Of a stretch of DNA of 14,920 nt, positions 6,400 through 14,873 are shown piece after piece; within the stretch, counting starts at the first letter, position 1, and every line of letters starts with the position of its first letter. Position numbers and translations under genes: made by a program. The notes below the pieces were generated by a model. That model was given only the letters and a program-made list of their open reading frames with translations. It had not been told where the DNA came from and did no database searches. The stretch spans positions 1 through 14,920 of the forward strand of contig CALZZH010000040.1 in the NCBI GenBank assembly GCA_945830595.1, written 5' to 3'. This DNA comes from Avoscillospira sp945864925. GTDB lineage: Bacteria; Bacillota; Clostridia; Oscillospirales; Oscillospiraceae.

Positions 6400-7716
6400 A
6401 TGGGAAGCTATGTGCCTTCCACCCCGGCGGAGCGGCAGGAAATGCTCAAAGCCATCGGGCTCAGCGACTATCGGCAGCTGTACCGCGATGTGCCGGAAAG
6501 CATGTACCTGGAGCATCCTCTGGATATCCCCGCCGGGATGAGCGAAATGGAGGTCGGAAGGGCCGTGTCCGCCATGGCCGCGAAGAACCGGGTGTTCCCC
6601 GTGATTTTGCGCGGCGCCGGCGCCTATGACCACTACATCCCCAGCATTGTCAAGTATATCCCCGCCAAGGAGGAGTTCCTCACCGCTTACACCCCGTATC
6701 AGGCCGAGATCAGCCAGGGGATTCTGCAGTCCATTTTTGAATACCAGACCATGATCTGTGAGCTGACCGGAATGGACGTGAGCAACGCCTCCGTCTACGA
6801 CGGCGCCACGGCCGCGGCCGAAGCCGCCGCCATGTGCCGCGACCGGAAGCGCCGTGTGACGCTGATCTCCGCCGCGGCGCATCCCGATACCATCAACACC
6901 GTGCGCACCTACTGCTTCGGCACCAACGACGAGCTGCGCGTGGTGCCCGCGAAAGACGGAAAAACCGATCTGGAAGCCCTGAAGCAGCTGCTGACCGACG
7001 ACGTGGCCTCCGTGTACATCCAGCAGCCCAACTTCAACGGCCTGTTTGAGGACGCGGAAGCCATTGGCCAGGCGGCCCATGCCGCGGGCGCCATGTTCGT
7101 CATGGGCTGCAACCCCATTGCCCTGGCCATCATGAAGACGCCGGCGGCATGCGGCGCGGATGTGGCCGTGGGCGAGGCGCAGCCCCTGGGCATGCCCATC
7201 AGCTACGGCGGCCCATATCTTGGCTACATGGCCACCACCACCAAATATATGCGCAAGCTGCCCGGCCGCATTGTGGGCCAGACCGTGGACGACAAGGGGA
7301 ACAGGGCCTATGTCCTGGCGCTCCAGGCCCGGGAGCAGCACATCCGCCGCGAGAAGGCCAGCAGCAACATCTGCTCCAACGAGGCGCTCTGCGCCCTGAC
7401 TGCCAGCGTGTACATGGCGGCCATGGGTCCCGGCGGTATGGCCGAGGCCGCCACCCAGTCCATGTCCAAGGCCCACTATCTGGCCAAGGGCCTGTGCAGC
7501 ATCCCCGGCATTTCCATGAAATACGACGGCGCGTACTTCCATGAATTCGTTGTGGAAATGCCCAGGGCCGATGAGGCGCTGCAAGCGCTGGAGGACGCCG
7601 GGATTCTAGGCGGTCTGCCCGTGGAGGGCGGCGTGCTGTGGTGCGCCACGGAGAAGGTATCCAAGGCCGACCTTGACAGAGCCATCGCCATCGTGAAGGA
7701 GGTGTGCACGAAATGA
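6400..7716 (+). CDS. gcvPA: Glycine dehydrogenase (decarboxylating) subunit 1
   Basis: 438 residues, the usual size of the N-terminal half of P protein in organisms that split it. The subunit has the PLP-enzyme fold and, with GcvPB, forms the glycine decarboxylase that releases CO2 and loads GcvH. Recognisable stretches are YVPSTPAERQEMLKAIG at the start, FLTAYTPYQAEISQGILQ (about 88-105), DGATAAAEAA, YIQQPNFNGLFED, SYGGPYLGYMATT and RKLPGRIVGQTVD. The PLP lysine is not in this subunit but in its partner. The ATG at 6400 follows the gcvH stop by one base and uses the GAGGAGGG site in the gcvH 3' end. Its stop overlaps the gcvPB start by 4 bases (ATGA), so both subunits are probably made in equal amounts. 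Confidence 0.97.
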   Translation: MGSYVPSTPAERQEMLKAIGLSDYRQLYRDVPESMYLEHPLDIPAGMSEMEVGRAVSAMAAKNRVFPVILRGAGAYDHYIPSIVKYIPAKEEFLTAYTPYQAEISQGILQSIFEYQTMICELTGMDVSNASVYDGATAAAEAAAMCRDRKRRVTLISAAAHPDTINTVRTYCFGTNDELRVVPAKDGKTDLEALKQLLTDDVASVYIQQPNFNGLFEDAEAIGQAAHAAGAMFVMGCNPIALAIMKTPAACGADVAVGEAQPLGMPISYGGPYLGYMATTTKYMRKLPGRIVGQTVDDKGNRAYVLALQAREQHIRREKASSNICSNEALCALTASVYMAAMGPGGMAEAATQSMSKAHYLAKGLCSIPGISMKYDGAYFHEFVVEMPRADEALQALEDAGILGGLPVEGGVLWCATEKVSKADLDRAIAIVKEVCTK

Positions 7717-9116
7717 AGCTGATTTTTGAAAAGAGTGTCCCCGGCCGCAAGATGACGCTTCTGCCCGCCTGCGATGTGGAAACCGTCGAACTGCCCGCCG
7801 GTCTGCGGCGCGCCAGCGCCCCGGCCCTTCCCGAACTGAGCGAGACCGATCTGTCCCGCCACTACACCGAGCTGAACCAGCATGTCCACGGCGTCAACTG
7901 CGGCTTCTATCCCCTTGGCTCGTGCACCATGAAGTACAATCCCCGCATCGACGAGGAGATGGCCGCCCTGCCCGGCTTCACCGGCATCCATCCGCTGGCG
8001 CCCGCAAGCGCAACCGAGGGCTGCCGGGAGGTGCTCGACACCGCGAAACAGTATCTGTGCGAAGTGTTCGGCATGGACGCGTGCACCTTCCAGCCCGCAG
8101 CAGGCGCCCACGGCGAATTTACCGGCGTGCTGCTGATCAAACAGTACCACCTTTCGCGGGGCGACACCAAGCGCACCAAAATCATCGTTCCCGACTCCGC
8201 CCACGGCACCAATCCCGCCACGGCCCACATGTGCGGCTATGATGTGGTGAACATCCCCTCGGCGCCCGACGGCTGCGTCGATCTGGAGGCGCTCAAAGCT
8301 GTCCTGGGCGACGACACCGCCGGCCTGATGCTCACGAACCCCAACACCGTGGGCATCTTCGATGAGAACATCCTGGAGATCACCCGCCTGGTGCACGAGG
8401 CCGGCGGCCTGTGCTACTACGACGGCGCCAACCTCAACGCCGTTATGGGCGTGGTTCGGCCCGGCGACATGGGCTTCGACTGCATCCACTCCAACCTGCA
8501 CAAGACCTTTGCCACGCCCCACGGCGGCGGCGGTCCCGGCGCGTGCGCGGTGGGCTGCAAGGCCCATCTAGCCCAGTTCCTGCCTCAGTCCGCCCTGATG
8601 GACGGCGAGGGCCACATTCAGGTTCGCTCCTTTGCGGGCAACTTCCTGGTGGTGGTGCGCGCGCTGACCTATCTCATGACCCTGGGCCGGGAAGGCATCC
8701 CCGAGGCGGCCCAAAACGCCGTGCTCAACGCCAACTATTTGATGCAGAAGATCAAGGGCACCTTTGCGCCCGCCTTCGACCGCATCTGCATGCACGAATT
8801 TGTCCTGGATCTGAGCGAGTTCAAGAAGCAGACCGGCGTGTCCGCCCTGGACGTTGCCAAAACCCTCATCGACTATGGCATGCATCCGCCCACAATGTAC
8901 TTCCCCCTCATCGTCCACGAGGCGCTGATGCTGGAACCGACCGAGACCGAAAGCCGCGAGACCCTCGACTGGGCGGCGGACGTGTTCCGGCAGCTCTTCG
9001 ATCTGGCGCACCAGGATCCGGCGTATATGCACAGCGCGCCCCACAACGCGCAGATCGGCCGTCCCGACGAGGTCCGCGCCACCAGAACGCCCGTTGTGCG
9101 CTGGGTAAAGGCTTGA
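7713..9116 (+). CDS. gcvPB: Glycine dehydrogenase (decarboxylating) subunit 2, PLP-binding
   Basis: 467 residues, close to the usual GcvPB length. It carries the catalytic PLP lysine, Lys264, in HSNLHKTFATPHGGGGPG (259-276). Other family stretches are GFYPLGSCTMKYNPRI (64-79), QPAAGAHGEFTG (127-138), PDSAHGTNPATA (160-171), LTNPNTVGIFD and YDGANLNA. With GcvPA it decarboxylates glycine. ATG 7713 is chosen because AAGGAGG ends 10 bases upstream and the ATGA overlap couples it to gcvPA; the in-frame GTG at 7704 lies only one base after that site. The frame is intact and codon use matches the rest of the operon. Confidence 0.97.
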   Translation: MKLIFEKSVPGRKMTLLPACDVETVELPAGLRRASAPALPELSETDLSRHYTELNQHVHGVNCGFYPLGSCTMKYNPRIDEEMAALPGFTGIHPLAPASATEGCREVLDTAKQYLCEVFGMDACTFQPAAGAHGEFTGVLLIKQYHLSRGDTKRTKIIVPDSAHGTNPATAHMCGYDVVNIPSAPDGCVDLEALKAVLGDDTAGLMLTNPNTVGIFDENILEITRLVHEAGGLCYYDGANLNAVMGVVRPGDMGFDCIHSNLHKTFATPHGGGGPGACAVGCKAHLAQFLPQSALMDGEGHIQVRSFAGNFLVVVRALTYLMTLGREGIPEAAQNAVLNANYLMQKIKGTFAPAFDRICMHEFVLDLSEFKKQTGVSALDVAKTLIDYGMHPPTMYFPLIVHEALMLEPTETESRETLDWAADVFRQLFDLAHQDPAYMHSAPHNAQIGRPDEVRATRTPVVRWVKA

Positions 9117-9144
9117 TGCGGCAGCAATCACGCCAACAGGGATC

Positions 9145-9170
9145 GGGACAGTCTCCGATGAGGCTGTCCC
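9145..9170 (+). promoter_or_regulatory. Intercistronic hairpin between gcvPB and the MetV-like gene
   Basis: GGGACAG (9145-9151) pairs with CTGTCCC (9164-9170), and an inner CTC/GAG pairing (9153-9155 and 9160-9162) closes a CGAT loop. No T-run follows. It lies in the 85-base gap before the next gene and may lower or stabilise the distal part of the operon RNA. Partial termination here would make the MetV-like gene less expressed than gcv. Role inferred. Confidence 0.4.
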
Positions 9171-9201
9171 GCAGCTGATGAACGAGCAAGGAGAAGAAGC
9201 A

Positions 9202-9852
9202 ATGATCATTACCCAGAAAAAGCCCATCGAAGAGCTGCTCGCCATGCTGGAGGGCGTCACGAAAGTCGCCATCGTCGGCTGCGGCAGCTGCGCCTCCGCC
9301 TGCCAGACCGGCGGAGAGCCGGAGATTCGGGCGATGAAAACCCTTCTGGAGGAGCATGGCATGGAGGTGGTTGGCACCGTTCTGCCCGATGAGTGCTGCC
9401 ACAAGCTGCTGGTCAAGAAGGACACCAAGGCCCTGCGGGACTCCGGTGCCCAGGCCGTGGTCTGCCTGGCCTGCGGCGACGGAACGCAGACCGTGGCGGA
9501 CAATCTGCTCCTTCCCGTCTATCCTGCCAACAACACCATGTTCCTGGGCCAGGTGGAGCGCGTGGGCATGTTCAACGAATACTGCCGCATGTGCGGCGAC
9601 TGCGTGCTCGGCTCCACCGGCGGCATCTGCCCCGTGACCCAATGCGCCAAGAGTCTGATCAACGGCCCGTGCGGCGGCCAGCGGAACGGCAAGTGCGAGG
9701 TCAATCCCGAAAACGACTGCGCATGGATCAGGATCTATCACCGTCTGGTGGCGCTGGGGCAGGAGGAGAAGCTCGGCCAGACCCGCCAGGACAAAGACTA
9801 CGGCAGCGTAAGCTATCCCCGCCACATCAATCTTCGCGCGAAGAAAAGCTGA
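9202..9852 (+). CDS. metV: MetV-like methylene-THF reductase partner protein
   Basis: A 216-residue cysteine-rich cytoplasmic protein of the methylenetetrahydrofolate reductase C-terminal (MetV) family. The N-terminal part has GCGSCASACQTGG (Cys27, 30, 34), Cys65/Cys66 and CLACG (Cys88, 91). The C-terminal half has the MetV signature EYCRMCGDCVL (Cys128, 131, 134), TGGICPVTQCAK, NGPCGGQRNGKCE and a later Cys173, able to hold Fe-S clusters and/or zinc. In acetogens MetV pairs with MetF to reduce methylene-THF to methyl-THF. No metF follows here, so its partner must be elsewhere. ATG 9202 has AAGGAG 8 bases upstream; an in-frame ATG at 9178 lacks a site. Last gene before the operon terminator. 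The family call is good; the exact reaction in this host is inferred. Confidence 0.85.
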   Translation: MIITQKKPIEELLAMLEGVTKVAIVGCGSCASACQTGGEPEIRAMKTLLEEHGMEVVGTVLPDECCHKLLVKKDTKALRDSGAQAVVCLACGDGTQTVADNLLLPVYPANNTMFLGQVERVGMFNEYCRMCGDCVLGSTGGICPVTQCAKSLINGPCGGQRNGKCEVNPENDCAWIRIYHRLVALGQEEKLGQTRQDKDYGSVSYPRHINLRAKKS

Positions 9853-9983
9853 AGCGCCCCTTCGGGACTGATCGGGCGACCCAGGCGGCTGCATTCCTTC
9901 ACCAACTGCCAAACGGCGCGCCGGGTCATCGCGCCCGACTGTCTGCTGCTGTTTTATAGCAATGACAGTGCGTGGTGCAGAAA
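9853..9983. other. Short non-coding gap after the glycine operon
   Basis: About 130 bases between the MetV-like stop and the terminator. I see no credible gene, RNA or repeat in it apart from short GC-rich stretches. Confidence 0.6.
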
Positions 9984-10014
9984 AAATCCTGCCGGATTTC
10001 GGCAGGATTTTCTG
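9984..10014. terminator. Bidirectional terminator closing the glycine operon
   Basis: AAATCCTGCCG (9984-9994) pairs perfectly with CGGCAGGATTT (10000-10010) around a 5-base loop. Six A lie at 9981-9986 and a T-run follows, so a U-run follows the hairpin on either strand. It stops the plus-strand gcv operon and the minus-strand operon ending at 10038, which converge here. Confidence 0.92.
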
Positions 10015-10037
10015 TCTGCAAGGGGAAGCGCCGCCCG

Positions 10038-10535
10038 TCAGGCCTTTTTATGATACCGCAGGGAGCACACGTCGTCGCCCTTGGCGATGCATTTGGGCAG
10101 GTCCAGGACGCTGCCGTAGCATTCCCCAATGCCGTGGTCGCCGCACATGGCGATGTCGCAGAGCATGGCGATCTCCTCGTCGGAGCAGCCCGCTTTCTGC
10201 CAGGCCTTCACCAGGGGGCAGTAGTGGAAGTCGATGGACAGCTTGTCGTCGGTGCTCTCCAGCACGTCCATCTCGAATACCAGCTGGGCGGCCTTGGTGA
10301 ACAGGGTTTTCTTCAGCCCCTTGAGGCTGTCGGTGTTCCCCTTTTTCACCAGGTCGGCGCCCTGGGACAGGCCGCAGCGTCTCACGGCGGCGCTGCCGAA
10401 GTCCCTGGGGTCCAGGCCCCGCTTCTGCCCTTCATCGCACAGCAGATACAGCCAGAAGGCCCGGTGCTCCAGCTGGGCCCGGATGGCCTGGAGAATCCCG
10501 TTTTTGTGCTTAGGCTCGTTGATGATCTTGCTCAT
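10038..10535 (-). CDS. ATC-hydrolase family protein (L-2-amino-thiazoline-4-carboxylate hydrolase-like)
   Basis: 165 residues. Resembles the L-2-amino-thiazoline-4-carboxylic acid hydrolase family, whose named member opens a thiazoline ring on the way to cysteine; most members in anaerobic Bacillota have no tested function. The hallmark region is IDFHYCPLVKAWQKAGCSDE (101-120), then EIAMLCDIAMCGDHGIGE (121-138), ending in AKGDDVCSLRYHK. His104, Cys106, Cys126 and Cys131 are candidate functional residues. ATG 10535 has AGGAG 8 bases upstream, and that site overlaps the TAG stop of the M20 peptidase gene (10547-10549), so translation is coupled. An upstream in-frame ATG at 10586 would lie inside the peptidase gene. 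Last gene of the minus-strand operon. Substrate is unknown. Confidence 0.75.
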   Translation of the reverse strand: MSKIINEPKHKNGILQAIRAQLEHRAFWLYLLCDEGQKRGLDPRDFGSAAVRRCGLSQGADLVKKGNTDSLKGLKKTLFTKAAQLVFEMDVLESTDDKLSIDFHYCPLVKAWQKAGCSDEEIAMLCDIAMCGDHGIGECYGSVLDLPKCIAKGDDVCSLRYHKKA

Positions 10536-10546
10536 GAAACCATCTC

Positions 10547-11923
10547 CTATATTTTTTGGATGAAATCCTTGTAAAAACAGACGCATTGGCCGATGTTTTC
10601 CACCTTGATATGCTCGTTGGCCCCATGGATGGAGGCGAACTGGGCCTTGTCCAGGTCAATGGGCGCGAAGCGCAGGATGCTGCCGGCCAGACCGGTGAAG
10701 CGGCGGGCGTCGGTGCCGGCGGTCAGGAGGAACGGCGCCACCACCACGTCCGGGAAGTTCTCGTGCAGCACCGACTCCAGCACCCGGTAGGGCCGGCCGG
10801 TGAAATCCGTAGGCTCGCAGTAGTCCCGCAGGACTTCCTCGATCTCCACGCCGTATTGTTTGCCTATGGCCCGGAGCTTCTCCAGGCAGGCACAGAGGTC
10901 GTCCTCCCGCACGCAGTGCAGGAACAGGGTGGCCTCCGCCTCCCTGGCCCGGACCTGGGGGTTGTCCCGGGAGCCGGCGAAGCAGGTGGTGAAGGAGATC
11001 TCCGTGGACAGCATGGCCCGGGCCTGGGGAATGCCCAGCATGATCCTCTTGATCAGCGGCGCGAACAGGCCGAAATGGCCGAACAGCAGCTTCATGGGGA
11101 AATCCATATAGGGGGCGTGGGCCGTAAAGGTGGCCCGCACCTCGGGATAGAAGCGGCCCTTGCAGAGCTTCCTGCGGTTCACCTCGGCTATGAACGCGCT
11201 CATGCGGGACAGGGCGTTGTCCGTGGTGGGGTTCAGGCCCCCGTGGCCCTTGGCCTGCTGTCTGGCTGTGCAGCGGTAGAGGTGCCGGCTCTTTTCGTGG
11301 ACCGCCACCATGGCGCTCTTCCCCCGGAAGCCGGGGACCATCCCCGTGGTGATGGCGCCGCCCTCGTCCAGGACGGTGTCGAAATACACGCCGTTCTCCC
11401 GGAAATAGTCCGTGGCCAGAACCATGCCGTCGCCGCAGACCTCCTCGTTGTGGGACGATCCGATGTAGAGGTTCAGACCCTCCAAGTCGCAGCCCTCCGC
11501 CAGCAGCTCCTCGCAGGCCTGCAGCTGGGCGAACAGGGGCGTTTTGGTGTCGATGGTCCCGCGGCCATAGAGGGCGCCGTCCCGGACCACCGGCGTAAAG
11601 GGGTCGGTCTGCCAGCCGTCGCCGCCGTCCACCACGTCGTGGTGGGACATGAGCAGGACGTTCTTGACGGCGTTCTTCCCCCGCAGGACGTAGAAGAAGC
11701 AGCCGCCGCCGAACTGCAGCCGCTGGGCCCGGGCTGTGAGGCGGGGGAAGGCCCGGGCTACGATGGCGTAGAACCGGTCATATTCCCCCTGGTTGGTGCC
11801 GTCGGCGGTGAACACCGTTTTGCAGCCCACCAGCTCTCCCAGGGTTTTGGCGTAGGCTTCGTTGACCGCCGGCGGGACGTTTTTCCGCCGGGATTCCTCC
11901 GCCAGGATTCGTTTCTCTTTCAT
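10547..11923 (-). CDS. M20-family zinc metallopeptidase
   Basis: A 458-residue cytoplasmic hydrolase of the M20 (carboxypeptidase / aminoacylase / PM20D1-like) family. Metal and catalytic residues are visible: MSHHDVV (His94, Asp96), GRGTIDTK (bridging Asp125), HNEE (catalytic Glu160, metal Glu161), DEGG (Asp186), and a late His in the SIHGANEH region that binds the second zinc. A dimerisation domain interrupts the catalytic one at about 200-360, as is normal. No signal peptide is seen. Family members cut C-terminal residues of peptides or N-acyl amino acids; the substrate is not readable here. ATG 11923 has GGAGGAG upstream and overlaps the symporter stop by 4 bases (ATGA). Together with the symporter and ATC-hydrolase-like gene it suggests uptake then hydrolysis of an unusual amide or conjugated amino acid (inferred). 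Confidence 0.9.
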   Translation of the reverse strand: MKEKRILAEESRRKNVPPAVNEAYAKTLGELVGCKTVFTADGTNQGEYDRFYAIVARAFPRLTARAQRLQFGGGCFFYVLRGKNAVKNVLLMSHHDVVDGGDGWQTDPFTPVVRDGALYGRGTIDTKTPLFAQLQACEELLAEGCDLEGLNLYIGSSHNEEVCGDGMVLATDYFRENGVYFDTVLDEGGAITTGMVPGFRGKSAMVAVHEKSRHLYRCTARQQAKGHGGLNPTTDNALSRMSAFIAEVNRRKLCKGRFYPEVRATFTAHAPYMDFPMKLLFGHFGLFAPLIKRIMLGIPQARAMLSTEISFTTCFAGSRDNPQVRAREAEATLFLHCVREDDLCACLEKLRAIGKQYGVEIEEVLRDYCEPTDFTGRPYRVLESVLHENFPDVVVAPFLLTAGTDARRFTGLAGSILRFAPIDLDKAQFASIHGANEHIKVENIGQCVCFYKDFIQKI

Positions 11924-13314
11924 GGCTCTCTCCTCCCGCTGCGTGCTTCGATGCAGGCCGTGACTTTTTTCTCATTGTAGCGCGTAAAGAAAACCAGGGA
12001 CAGGAGGCTGAACACGCCGGCGTAAATGCCCGTCAGCTTCACGCCCGCCAGGCCCACAGACTCCCCCTGGGCGGCACCCACGGCCAGCACGCTGGACACC
12101 ACCACCATGGCCAGGGCCGAGGCGATTTTCTCCAGGAAGGTCTTGGCGGCGGAGAAGAAGCCCTCCCGGTTGACGCCGTGCTCCAGGCTGTCCTGCTGGA
12201 TGATGTCCGACAGCACCGACTGGGGCAGGATGTTGATGGCGGCGAAGGGGAAGGCCACCACCAGGCCCATGGCCAGGCCCAGCCACAGCGTATGTCCGGC
12301 GGCCAGGGCGGCGATCCGGTCGCCGACGTAGATCAGCGCGAACACCGCCGTGAAAACCACGCTGGCCGCCACCAGCAGGGGCTTTTTGCCGTGGCGGCGG
12401 CTGAAGGACACCACGAAGGGGAACAGGCACAGGGCCACGGCGATGGCCGCCAGCATGACCAGGAAGGACTGGGACTCGGGGACGTTCAGCAGCAAGGTGA
12501 TGTAATACAGCATGGCCGTCTGGAAGAAGGCCATGGAGACATAGCTGAACAGGTCCCCCAGGGTGAAGCAGACAAAATTCCGGTTCTGCAGCACCGTGCG
12601 GCAGGCCCGCAGGAGGCCCTCCGTGGGCTTGGCGCTGCCGCGGACATAGTCCTTCTCCCGGAAGGCCGTGGCGCTGAGAAGCACGCAGGTCAGGCCGATG
12701 GCGGCAAAACCGGTGAACACGGCCCGCCAGGCCCACAGAGGGGAGAGGCCCGCTCCCTTCAGCAGATTGACAAACAGGGTGGCCGCGTACATAAAGGAGC
12801 TGGAGCCCATGAAGAAGGCCGTGCTGATGCCATAGTAGCCCACCCGGGCCTTGGAATCCGGGATGATCTCCGGCACCAGGGCGTTGCGGGGGATGAAGAA
12901 GAACGTATAGGCGGCGTAGTAGGCCACCAGGAACGCGCCCACCCACACAGCGTTGGCCGCGGAGCCGGTTTCAAAGGGGGCGTAGAAGATCAGCAGCACC
13001 GACAGGGCGTAGGGGACGGCGGCCCAGCGCAAAAAGGGCATCCGCCTGCCGTCCGGGTGGGTGCACTTGTCCGACAGGCCGGCCACCAGGGGGTCCGTCA
13101 CGGCGTCCACGATCTTGCCCAGGCCGGTGACCAGGGCCATGACGGTGAGAAAGCCGAAGAGCCGGCCCTGGGGCAGCAGGGCCGGCAGGCCGCTTTTGAC
13201 CGTGGGCTGGAAGAAATAGAGCAGATAGTTGCCGATCATGCCGTTGAAAAGTCCCTTGGCAATGTCGGCCAGGCAATAGCGGAGAATCTTCCGCCGGGGC
13301 AGAGTCCGTTCCAT
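11920..13314 (-). CDS. GPH/MelB-type major facilitator symporter
   Basis: A 464-residue integral inner-membrane protein with about 12 hydrophobic segments, of the glycoside-pentoside-hexuronide:cation symporter family. The signature after helix 2, KIVDAVTDPLVAGLSDK (67-83), followed by DGRRMPFLRW (88-97), matches MelB, where two aspartates here aligned with Asp70 and Asp74 coordinate the coupling sodium ion. Other family features are FIPRNALVPEI and GYYGISTAFFM. GPH proteins usually carry sugars, but pairing with an M20 hydrolase suggests this one might carry an amide or conjugated amino acid; that is an inference. ATG 13314 has GGAAGGGA upstream and a near-consensus promoter. First gene of the minus-strand operon, with a 4-base overlap to the peptidase gene. 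Confidence 0.9.
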   Translation of the reverse strand: MERTLPRRKILRYCLADIAKGLFNGMIGNYLLYFFQPTVKSGLPALLPQGRLFGFLTVMALVTGLGKIVDAVTDPLVAGLSDKCTHPDGRRMPFLRWAAVPYALSVLLIFYAPFETGSAANAVWVGAFLVAYYAAYTFFFIPRNALVPEIIPDSKARVGYYGISTAFFMGSSSFMYAATLFVNLLKGAGLSPLWAWRAVFTGFAAIGLTCVLLSATAFREKDYVRGSAKPTEGLLRACRTVLQNRNFVCFTLGDLFSYVSMAFFQTAMLYYITLLLNVPESQSFLVMLAAIAVALCLFPFVVSFSRRHGKKPLLVAASVVFTAVFALIYVGDRIAALAAGHTLWLGLAMGLVVAFPFAAINILPQSVLSDIIQQDSLEHGVNREGFFSAAKTFLEKIASALAMVVVSSVLAVGAAQGESVGLAGVKLTGIYAGVFSLLSLVFFTRYNEKKVTACIEARSGRREP

Positions 13315-13344
13315 GGGTGCGCTTCCCTTCCTGTGTAATGGGTT

Positions 13345-13373
13345 ATCGTATCACAAAACCGCAGCAGGCGCAA
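13345..13373 (-). promoter_or_regulatory. Promoter of the symporter-peptidase-ATC operon
   Basis: On the minus strand TTGCGC (13373-13368) and TACGAT (13350-13345) are separated by 17 bases, a moderate match to sigma-A sites, 31 bases before the ATG at 13314. Confidence 0.6.
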
Positions 13374-13390
13374 CCGCTCGGCCCGCCGCC

Positions 13391-13419
13391 TTGACGTTTT
13401 TCGAAACAATCGGTATAAT
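13391..13419 (+). promoter_or_regulatory. Promoter of the MATE gene
   Basis: TTGACG (13391-13396), a 17-base spacer, then perfect TATAAT (13414-13419). One mismatch from consensus; transcription would start near 13426, about 30 bases before ATG 13458. It stands apart from the minus-strand promoter by 18 bases, so the two divergent operons share a short control region. Confidence 0.85.
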
Positions 13420-13457
13420 AAGCAGGAAAAGAATAGAAATAACAGGAGTGACTTCCC

Positions 13458-14825
13458 ATGCCTCGCTTATCCCGCCCCCAGCAGTCCATGCTGGAGGGAC
13501 CCATCTGGAAGGGACTGATTTCCTTTGCCATCCCCATTTTCCTGGGGAACCTGTTCCAGCAGCTGTACAACACCGCCGACACCCTGATTGTGGGCAATTT
13601 CATCGGCAAGCAGGCCCTGGCGGCGGTCAGCTCCTCGGCCAACCTGATCTTCATGCTCATCGGCCTGCTCCAGGGCACGGCTTTGGGCGCCGGCGTCCTC
13701 ATCGCCAAGTTCTACGGCGCCCGGGACGAGAAAAACCTCCAGCTGGCCGTCCACACGGGCCTGGCCTTCGGCCTGGTGGGCGGCGTGGTGCTGACGGCCG
13801 TGGGTGTGGCCCTGACGCCCCAGATTCTGCGGTGGATGGGGACACCGTCCGACGTGCTGCCCAACTCCATCTCCTATTTCCGCACCTATTTCCTGGGGGT
13901 CCTGGCGGTGTTCCTCTACAACATCTCCATGGGCATCCTCCAGAGCGTGGGCGACAGCCGCCACCCCCTGTACTATCTGATTCTCTCGTCCTTCGTCAAC
14001 GTGCTCCTGGACCTGCTGTTTGTGGCCGTGTTCCACTGGGGCGTGGCCGCGGCGGCGGGGGCCACGGTGATCTCCCAGGCCGTCTCCGCCCTGCTGTGCA
14101 TCCGGCGGCTGACCCGGGTGCAGGAGGTCTACCGGGTGAATCTGCGGCAGGTGCGGCTCCACCTGCCCACCCTGAAGCAGATCATCCGCTTCGGCCTGCC
14201 CTCCGGCATTCAGAATTCCGTCATCGGCCTGGCCAACGTGGTGGTGCAGGCCAACATCAACGCCTTCGGCTCCGACGCCATGGCCGGCTGCGGCTCCTAT
14301 GCCAAGGTGGAGGGCTTCGCCTTCCTGCCCGTGACCTGCTTCGCCATGGGCCTGGCCACCTTCGTGGGTCAGAACCTGGGCGCCCGGCAGTATGACCGGG
14401 TCCGCCGGGGCGCCCGCTTCGGCGTCATCTGCTCCGTGACTTTGGCGGAGCTCATGGGCGTGGCCATCTATCTGGGGGCGCCCTACCTCATCGCCCTGTT
14501 CGGCGGCGACGAATCCGTGGTGGTCTACGGCGCCCGCCAGGCCCACGCCGAGGCGTTGTTCTACTGCCTGCTGGCCCTGAGCCACTGCATGGCCGGAATC
14601 TTCCGGGGCGCCGGCAAGGCCACGGTGCCCATGACCGTCATGCTGCTGTGCTGGTGCGTGATCCGGGTCAGCTACATCACCGTCATGGTCCAGCTGATCC
14701 CCAACATCCTGGTGGTGTTCTCCGCCTACCCCCTGACCTGGGGCCTCAGCTCCGTCATTTTCCTGATCTACTATTTCAAAGCCGACTGGATCCACACCTT
14801 CGACCGCATGGAACGGCGGCTGTAA
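13458..14825 (+). CDS. MATE-family multidrug/metabolite efflux protein
   Basis: A 455-residue integral membrane protein with about 12 hydrophobic segments in two related halves, normal for MATE antiporters that export cationic drugs or metabolites using sodium or protons. Family stretches are IPIFLGNLFQQLYNTADTLI (27-46), VGNFIGKQALAAVSSSANLI (47-66), the first-half RxxGDS-like SVGDSRHPLYY (about 170-180), and the second-half GLATFVGQNLGARQYDR (about 305-321). The C-terminal half also carries HCMAGIFRGAGKATVPM. ATG 13458 has AGGAG 9 bases upstream. Monocistronic as far as can be seen. Substrate cannot be told; sub-family (MepA/DinF-like) is a guess. Confidence 0.95.
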   Translation: MPRLSRPQQSMLEGPIWKGLISFAIPIFLGNLFQQLYNTADTLIVGNFIGKQALAAVSSSANLIFMLIGLLQGTALGAGVLIAKFYGARDEKNLQLAVHTGLAFGLVGGVVLTAVGVALTPQILRWMGTPSDVLPNSISYFRTYFLGVLAVFLYNISMGILQSVGDSRHPLYYLILSSFVNVLLDLLFVAVFHWGVAAAAGATVISQAVSALLCIRRLTRVQEVYRVNLRQVRLHLPTLKQIIRFGLPSGIQNSVIGLANVVVQANINAFGSDAMAGCGSYAKVEGFAFLPVTCFAMGLATFVGQNLGARQYDRVRRGARFGVICSVTLAELMGVAIYLGAPYLIALFGGDESVVVYGARQAHAEALFYCLLALSHCMAGIFRGAGKATVPMTVMLLCWCVIRVSYITVMVQLIPNILVVFSAYPLTWGLSSVIFLIYYFKADWIHTFDRMERRL

Positions 14826-14830
14826 CAGCA

Positions 14831-14865
14831 AAAACAGGGATGTCTCACATGAGTGAGACATCCCT
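14831..14865 (-). terminator. Perfect 13-bp hairpin, terminator for a minus-strand gene to the right
   Basis: AGGGATGTCTCAC (14836-14848) and GTGAGACATCCCT (14853-14865) form a perfect stem with a 4-base loop. Only on the minus strand does a U-run follow (TGTTTTTGCTG), so it best serves a leftward transcript entering from beyond the window. It may also end the MATE transcript poorly. Confidence 0.7.
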
Positions 14866-14873
14866 CCAGCGTG

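Noticed and set aside
10556..14861. Long open frames opposite the peptidase, symporter and MATE genes.
   Set aside because: All are compositionally skewed antisense shadows of clear family members on the other strand.
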